A DNA stretch of 64,000 nt from the NCBI RefSeq assembly GCF_003574655.1, contig NZ_QNUM01000001.1, forward strand, positions 806,001 through 870,000. The letters run 5' to 3'. The DNA comes from Cohaesibacter haloalkalitolerans. GTDB taxonomy: Bacteria; Pseudomonadota; Alphaproteobacteria; Rhizobiales; Cohaesibacteraceae. A program made the position numbers and the translations under genes. Position 1 is the stretch's first letter; every line of letters starts with the position of its first letter. Shown here one piece after another: positions 60,601 through 64,000 of the stretch. The notes under the pieces are model-generated. The model did no database searches and was not told where the DNA came from. It saw only the letters and a list, made by a program, of their open reading frames with translations.

Positions 60601-61142
60601 CAGACGCTTCCAAGGAAGCTGCAGAGGGTGAAGCTGTTACTGAGTCACCTGCCGAATCTGCTTCTGCCGAGGTTGAAACAGTCGTCGAGGAGGGTGCCGA
60701 AAGCAGTTCTCCACAGGATAGTACACCTGTCTCCGAGGCGGATACCGACGCTTCCGCAGCGACCGAAGAGGCTGCCGAGGAAGAAAAATGGATCGAGATC
60801 TGGCGTCCTGCCGGTCGTGGCGATCGTCGTCCGAACCGTAATGGTGCCCGTCAGAAGTCCGGTCAGCGATTCGGTGCCCGTGATGGTCAGAAAGACGGCC
60901 AGAAGGATGCTCAGAAGGACGGCCAGAAAGACGGCCAGAGAGAGTTTCGTGGCAAGGGCGGCAAACGTGGTGGTCCACGTACAGACGGTGGTTTCAAGGG
61001 TGGCAACCGCTCCGGCAGCAACGAGAAGGGACGCGGCAAACCGCGTGACCAGGCTCCTCGCAAGCCAGAGAAGGTTGCTGATCCGGATTCGCCATTCGCA
61101 GCGCTCGCTGCCCTCAAGGCCAATCTGGACAAGAACAAATAG
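57690..61142 (+). CDS. SUV3-like DExH RNA helicase with long repetitive C-terminal tail
   Basis: Encodes 1150 residues. A charged N-terminus (1-150) precedes the helicase core: Walker A VTAILGPTNTGKTYMAIERM (about 161-180), DExH-type box VAIDEIQLAADFERG, PRLSQLCYIGQKKLSRLPRR, ATDAIGMGLNLDLDHVAFAA and QIAGRAGRHTRDGTFGVTGR. A SUV3-type C-terminal domain and a long spacer follow. The last approximately 190 residues are acidic (VEAEADAADASKEAAEG...), then basic and Gly/Arg/Gln-rich with KDGQ repeats (about 1065-1083). In Alphaproteobacteria such helicases are thought to act in RNA turnover. Codon use in 59330-59640 is more AT-rich than the surrounding gene. The S4-domain gene follows after 97 bp. 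Confidence 0.9.
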   Translation: MSKKHDSDSPFASLAEFGQSLKQERDRQARVEKENRALAEKRARLADPDGGFSGVEAELMRHARSQEKGDGKDTTSRSGGGGADGVDLRQMVRKARSAETKPAATRSENITARQPSTAPQPVPAATLLQARAGQSNLDVRAPGWADDFAGKASGGSNLGRVTAILGPTNTGKTYMAIERMVAHSSGIIGLPLRLLAREVYGKLVAKVGREAVALHTGEERIVPDGARYHVCTVEAMPSEADVAFVAIDEIQLAADFERGHVFTDRLLHLRGREETLLLGAATMKPMIELLLPGATIISRPRLSQLCYIGQKKLSRLPRRSAVVTFSVNDVYAIAELVRRQRGGAAVVMGSLSPRTRNAQVELFQNGDVDHLIATDAIGMGLNLDLDHVAFAAEKKFDGFQHRRLTAPELAQIAGRAGRHTRDGTFGVTGRVAPFEDDLVEQLEMHVFQPVKMLQWRSRILDFTSYGDLIASLEVAPTIPGLTRSLPASDLQALELLHKNRDIRRRIHEPEQLKLLWDVCQVPDYRKIAPTNHAELIGMLFQQLEDRGTLSQDWLAAQISYADRIDGDIDTLANRIAHIRTWTFVANKKGWLDDPILWQEKTRAVEDRLSDALHERLTKRFLDRRTSVLMKRLREKAMLEAEITPAGDVLVEGQHVGQLHGFRFAPDMSAEGNDAKAIHAAAQKVLSVEFENRSEKIAGAANDQFLLSGDGMLRWQGAPIAKLVAGDTVLKPRLMILADEGLSGVALENVQSRINLWLNNHVTLLLQPLVELSGTGELEGIAKGLAFQLVENLGILDRRAVSEDVRSLDQDARASLRKFGVRFGAYHIYIPALLKPAPSTLLVMMWALHNGGIEQEGVVEVPSLSASGRTSIPVNEEISPSLYKTVGFGVYGKRAVRIDILERLADLIRPLLSWRPTEEAPEAPEGVLDRGFTVTVAMTSLLGCAGEDFSTILKSLGYRVERRKVEAEADAADASKEAAEGEAVTESPAESASAEVETVVEEGAESSSPQDSTPVSEADTDASAATEEAAEEEKWIEIWRPAGRGDRRPNRNGARQKSGQRFGARDGQKDGQKDAQKDGQKDGQREFRGKGGKRGGPRTDGGFKGGNRSGSNEKGRGKPRDQAPRKPEKVADPDSPFAALAALKANLDKNK
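60882..60938 (+). repeat. 12-bp coding tandem repeat (KDGQ units)
   Basis: Four full 12-nt units plus one partial, of form AARGAYGGYCAG, coding for DGQ-KDGQ-KDAQ-KDGQ-KDGQ in the helicase tail. Copy number could vary by slippage. Confidence 0.85.
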
Positions 61143-61239
61143 CCTGATTCTGCTCTGGCAGAATGATGGTCAATCATCGGCACGCCGCAAGGTCGCATAG
61201 GGAAGCGGCTTTCCGGCGTGCCTTTCTATTTGGTGATGG

Positions 61240-61635
61240 ATGAGTGAAGAAAACACCAAACTGCGCATAGACAAATGGCTCTGGTTTGCCCGTGTCGCCA
61301 AGACGAGAAGTCTGGCGGCCAAGCTGGTGGTTGCTGGTAATGTGCGGGTCAACAAGGAAAAGGCTTCCGCGGCCAGCCGGTCCGTCAAGCCCGGTGACGT
61401 GCTGACCATTGCCAAGGACAACCATGTCCGAATTCTCGAGATTGTCGCGCTCGGGACGCGCCGTGGGCCAGCCCCTGAGGCGCAACTGCTCTACAAGGAC
61501 CTGACGCCGCCGCCGGAGAAGACCGACGAGCCGGTGCAAGTCGGCATCATTCACGAAGCGCACAAGGGGCGCCCGACCAAGAAGGACCGCCGCCAGTTGA
61601 TGCGCCTGAAGCAGGACCCGCTCGACGAGCTGTGA
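61240..61635 (+). CDS. S4-domain RNA-binding protein, HslR-like
   Basis: Encodes 131 residues. The S4 domain is at the N-terminus: LRIDKWLWFARVAKTRSLAA, KLVVAGNVRVNKEKASAASR and SVKPGDVLTIAKDNHV. A polar tail with KKDRRQLMRLKQDPLDEL follows. HslR binds stalled 50S subunits carrying nascent chains with tRNA. In Rhizobiales an S4 protein follows the SUV3-like helicase gene, then ferredoxin and carD, as seen here. Confidence 0.92.
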   Translation: MSEENTKLRIDKWLWFARVAKTRSLAAKLVVAGNVRVNKEKASAASRSVKPGDVLTIAKDNHVRILEIVALGTRRGPAPEAQLLYKDLTPPPEKTDEPVQVGIIHEAHKGRPTKKDRRQLMRLKQDPLDEL

Positions 61636-62036
61636 CTTTTCGGGGGATCCTCTGGCTGATGCTGGTGGTCTTTGGGTTGTTTCGCGAAATGTGGACTTGT
61701 GAATGCATGTTTCATTTGCAAAAGTGGAATGTGATTTGAGGCATTTCCTTTTGCCCGTCAGACGAATTTGATTGGCTGGCCGGTGCGATCCGTTTGCGTG
61801 AGCAGGGGCGCTGTCTGTCACCTTTTGGAGCGGTTATCGCTTGAACGCCCGGAGCAAAAGCGATAGCTAGAACATAACTCGAATGGGCGTGGGTGTGCAC
61901 ATCGCAGATGGTTCGTGTCGGGCAGACCGAAGGGTCGAGCGTCGGCGGAAGGGCCAGAGCGGAAAAGCGCTCCATTGCCAAAATAGATCAATAGTGCGCG
62001 TGCAGAGAGTTTGCTGCACTGTGAGCGGAGTTTGTT
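61636..62036. promoter_or_regulatory. Intergenic region upstream of fdxA
   Basis: 401 bp holding the fdxA promoter. There is an inverted pair GCGGTTATCGCTT and AAGCGATAGC around 61831-61868. No gene was recognised. GCGGAGTTTGTT precedes fdxA. Confidence 0.4.
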
Positions 62037-62372
62037 ATGACCTATATCGTGACCGATAATTGCGTCAAATGCAAATATACGGATTGTGTGGAGGTTTGTC
62101 CCGTCGACTGCTTCTACGAAGGGGAGAATTTCCTGGTGATCAATCCGGATGAATGCATCGACTGCGGTGTGTGCGAACCGGAATGCCCGGCGGAAGCCAT
62201 CAAGCCTGACACCGAGCCGGGGCTTGAAGAGTGGCTGGAGATCAACGCCAAATTCTGTGAAGTGTGGCCGAACATCACTGTTCAGAAGGAGCCCATGGAA
62301 GACGCAAAGAAATGGGACGGCGTTGAAAACAAACTGCAATATCTGTCCGAAAAGCCCGGCACCGGGGATTAA
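62037..62372 (+). CDS. fdxA: Seven-iron ferredoxin FdxA
   Basis: Encodes 111 residues with two clusters: a first motif [20 protein letters not shown] and a second [20 protein letters not shown]. The pattern matches the [3Fe-4S][4Fe-4S] ferredoxins of Azotobacter FdI type, and the tail ([20 protein letters not shown]) is family-typical. It is a soluble low-potential electron carrier. It sits between the S4 gene and carD. It is a possible electron partner for the hydrogenase, but with no evidence beyond coexistence. Confidence 0.96.
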   Translation: MTYIVTDNCVKCKYTDCVEVCPVDCFYEGENFLVINPDECIDCGVCEPECPAEAIKPDTEPGLEEWLEINAKFCEVWPNITVQKEPMEDAKKWDGVENKLQYLSEKPGTGD

Positions 62373-62873
62373 GAATGGGTGTTATGCAATTTTAGTATAA
62401 TGAAGCCGGGCGCTATTCATCTTGCGACCGGCTTTTTCTTTGTATGCTGAATGCATCTTTTGCAGCGGAAAATCGGCTGAAATCCGGGCGTTTCAATGGG
62501 GGGATGGCTATGTCTGGAAAAAAGAAGGGAGCATGATTGTCATTTGATCACAATCAAAGTTTGGAAAATGTGCAAAAATATGATATTCTCCCTCAATCAG
62601 CTGATAAAGGAAGGTAAGCACGCTCCTACTTCAGGAGTTTTTTTATGCGTATTTCGAGCAAGATGCAATGTGAAAGTACGCAATCCACATACGTGTGCCT
62701 ATCCCAATCTGATGTAAAAGGGACCCGGGAAAGGCCTGCTTGAGTTACGGGCAGGTGCTATGCCGGTTTTACCTTAATGGATGCCGACAAGGAGGAACGT
62801 CCTCTCTTGTTTTGGAAAAGCGGGCGGGCAGTGTGTCCGCCTGTCAATGATGTGACGCGGGAGTTTCAAGCGT
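62373..62873. promoter_or_regulatory. fdxA-carD intergenic region
   Basis: 501 bp with the fdxA terminator (62403-62440) and AT-rich sequence. A small hairpin with a seven-T tail at 62623-62644 could end a short transcript. A 32-codon frame starts at the ATG at 62645 but has no recognisable features. No supported gene is present. GGGAGTTTCAAGCGT precedes carD. Confidence 0.45.
62403..62440 (+). terminator. Intrinsic terminator of fdxA
   Basis: AAGCCGG (62403-62409) pairs with CCGGCTT (62428-62434), with additional partial GCGC/GCGA pairing, followed by TTTCTTT. Confidence 0.8.
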
Positions 62874-63428
62874 ATGGCCATCAAAAAAGCCACCCAACGT
62901 CAGGGCTTTAAAATCAACGAATTCATTGTCTACCCGGCCCATGGAGTCGGCCAAATTGTCAATATCGAGGAACAGGAAGTTGCAGGCCTTGCCCTCGAGC
63001 TGTTTGTCATCAATTTTGAGCAGGACAAGATGACCCTGCGTGTTCCGACGGGTAAGATCACTTCTGTAGGCATGCGCAAGCTGTCGGAAGAAGAGACCGT
63101 TGAGAAAGCGTTGACGACGGTTACAGGGCGCGCCCGTATCAAGCGCACCATGTGGAGTCGCCGCGCACAGGAATATGAAGCGAAGATCAACTCCGGTGAT
63201 CTTCAGTCCATCGCCGAGGTCGTCCGTGATCTGTATCGCTCCGACACCCAGCCAGAACAGTCATATTCCGAACGCCAGCTTTACGAAGCTGCGATCGACC
63301 GGATGGCACGGGAAGTGGCGGCAATTCGCAAGCTGTCCACCACGGAAGCCGTTCATCTGATCGAAAAGAATCTCTCCAAGAGCCCGCGCCGCGGTGCAAG
63401 CAAGAGCGAGCAGGAAGTCGCTGCCTGA
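62874..63428 (+). CDS. carD: CarD family transcription regulator
   Basis: Encodes 184 residues. An RNA polymerase-interacting tudor-like domain starts FKINEFIVYPAHGVGQIVNI and EEQEVAGLALELFVINFEQD; a helical DNA-binding domain follows (EETVEKALTTVTGRARIKRT, MWSRRAQEYEAKINSGDLQS). CarD stabilises open complexes at many promoters. The length and order match rhizobial CarD homologues. The tail (KSPRRGASKSEQEVAA) is short and basic. It ends at a near-perfect bidirectional hairpin. Confidence 0.96.
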   Translation: MAIKKATQRQGFKINEFIVYPAHGVGQIVNIEEQEVAGLALELFVINFEQDKMTLRVPTGKITSVGMRKLSEEETVEKALTTVTGRARIKRTMWSRRAQEYEAKINSGDLQSIAEVVRDLYRSDTQPEQSYSERQLYEAAIDRMAREVAAIRKLSTTEAVHLIEKNLSKSPRRGASKSEQEVAA

Positions 63429-63471
63429 TGGCTTGTATCTGACGACATCCCACGGGACTGTTGGTTTCATG

Positions 63472-63508
63472 AAAATCCCGGAAGTGGCCGCCACTTCCGG
63501 GATTTTTT
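63472..63508 (+). terminator. Bidirectional terminator, carD and protease gene
   Basis: AAAATCCCGGAAGTGG (63472-63487) pairs with CCACTTCCGGGATTTT (63491-63506) over a CCG loop; T-runs occur on both sides. Confidence 0.92.
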
Positions 63509-63549
63509 ATGTTTGCTTGCGGGGTGTCTCTTGCCGGCCAGGGTGAGGC

Positions 63550-64000
63550 TCAGTTGGACGTCGTGACCAGCTTGATCTTCTGGCCGCGTCTCAGGTTTTC
63601 CCCCTGCTTGACGTCATTGAGAATCCGGAACAGGGCAACCTGATCATCGGTCCCGGCCATCCGGGCGGCCATTTTCTCGACGGTATCGCCATAGCCAGCG
63701 GTGACAATGCTGATTCTGAGGGGCTTGAAGGCCTGTGCCTGTTCGTAGGTCATGGTCTGGAAGCTGTTCACCGTCTCGGCAATGGCGCTTTCAAATTCGG
63801 CATTCGGCTCGGTCGTTGCAAAAACGAAGCGATAGGTTGCCGCACCGACGCGAATGAGGGCGACGCGGAAGGTCCAGCCCTTGGCTTCGGCGGCGGCAAG
63901 CACGGCCGGGTGGCCGTTGATCGTCTGCTCCCGGATCGAGCCGGTAATGAGCCCGCTCACCCAGCCCGAGGTCAGGTATTTTGTCAGTGGCACATCGGGG
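63550..64000 (-). CDS. C-terminal part of M48-type metalloprotease, 5' end cut by window
   Basis: The minus-strand frame runs open to the window end, giving 150 codons. It continues upstream of the GTG at 63993, so that GTG is not the start. The final approximately 60 residues, KPLRISIVTAGYGDTVEKMA then RMAGTDDQVALFRILNDVKQ and GENLRRGQKIKLV, are LysM-like and match the C-terminal domain of alphaproteobacterial M48 (YfgC/BepA-like) proteases. The catalytic HExxH lies outside the window, so the assignment rests on this tail. Confidence 0.7.
   Translation of the reverse strand, partial: PDVPLTKYLTSGWVSGLITGSIREQTINGHPAVLAAAEAKGWTFRVALIRVGAATYRFVFATTEPNAEFESAIAETVNSFQTMTYEQAQAFKPLRISIVTAGYGDTVEKMAARMAGTDDQVALFRILNDVKQGENLRRGQKIKLVTTSN

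Overview
The window looks like chromosome of an alphaproteobacterium, most likely a Hyphomicrobiales (Rhizobiales)-type marine or facultatively anaerobic genus. A Cohaesibacter-like organism is my best guess, but this is inference. Pointers are the crotonyl-CoA carboxylase/reductase with ethylmalonyl-CoA mutase pair, the J-domain/cobS/cobT/phytase-like order, the xerD/46-aa protein/aroK/aroB/CorC order, CarD, a SUV3-like helicase next to an S4 protein and ferredoxin, GluQ-RS, DUF3108, and fairly high GC with alphaproteobacterial codon use.

Layout. 1-3.3 kb: partial EamA exporter, YihY-type membrane protein, ccrA. 3.6-11 kb: ethylmalonyl-CoA mutase (divergent from ccrA), a hybrid histidine kinase, AEC transporter, GluQ-RS, AlkA-type glycosylase, DsbB, YqaA. 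11.2-12.2 kb: tRNA-Leu(CAA), HutD, and a broken IS5-type transposase tail. 12.4-21.1 kb: a phosphorelay island with a REC-kinase hybrid, a CheY-like regulator, a 1552-aa CheB-CheR-PAS-GAF-kinase fusion, and two proteins with kinase-like cores that lack recognisable ATP-binding boxes. 21.2-25.1 kb: a two-gene operon for an [FeFe]-hydrogenase and a NuoF-tail/GltD-like flavoprotein, the most unusual content here. 25.6-28.9 kb: a NitT/TauT-type ABC importer facing a TauE/SafE permease. 29-34.6 kb: M20 amidohydrolase, D,D-carboxypeptidase, TusA, DUF924, a BioF2-like acyltransferase and a CAP lipoprotein. 34.6-43 kb: large MscS channel, PPK2, ZnuA with a Zur-like box, a soluble chemoreceptor, an L,D-transpeptidase. 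43-49 kb: accA, xerD, a 46-aa membrane protein, aroK-aroB-corC, bolA. 49.3-54.2 kb: J-domain protein, cobS, cobT, phytase-like protein. 54.3-64 kb: queuosine-precursor transporter, rpmB, DUF3108 protein, SUV3-like helicase, S4 protein, ferredoxin, carD, and the C-terminal end of an M48-type protease.

How the genes fit together. ccrA and ecm supply two steps of the ethylmalonyl-CoA pathway for C2 assimilation. Ecm is a B12 enzyme and cobS/cobT encode two subunits of the aerobic cobaltochelatase that makes B12. The hydrogenase pair would couple H2 to an NAD(P)H/FAD module, but no hydrogenase maturation genes (hydE, hydF, hydG) lie in the window. Most of the rest is ordinary core chromosome. The accessory-looking stretches are about 12-21 kb, 21-25 kb and the gene-free, AT-rich 56.9-57.7 kb. 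All calls come from reading the sequence; no database search was run.
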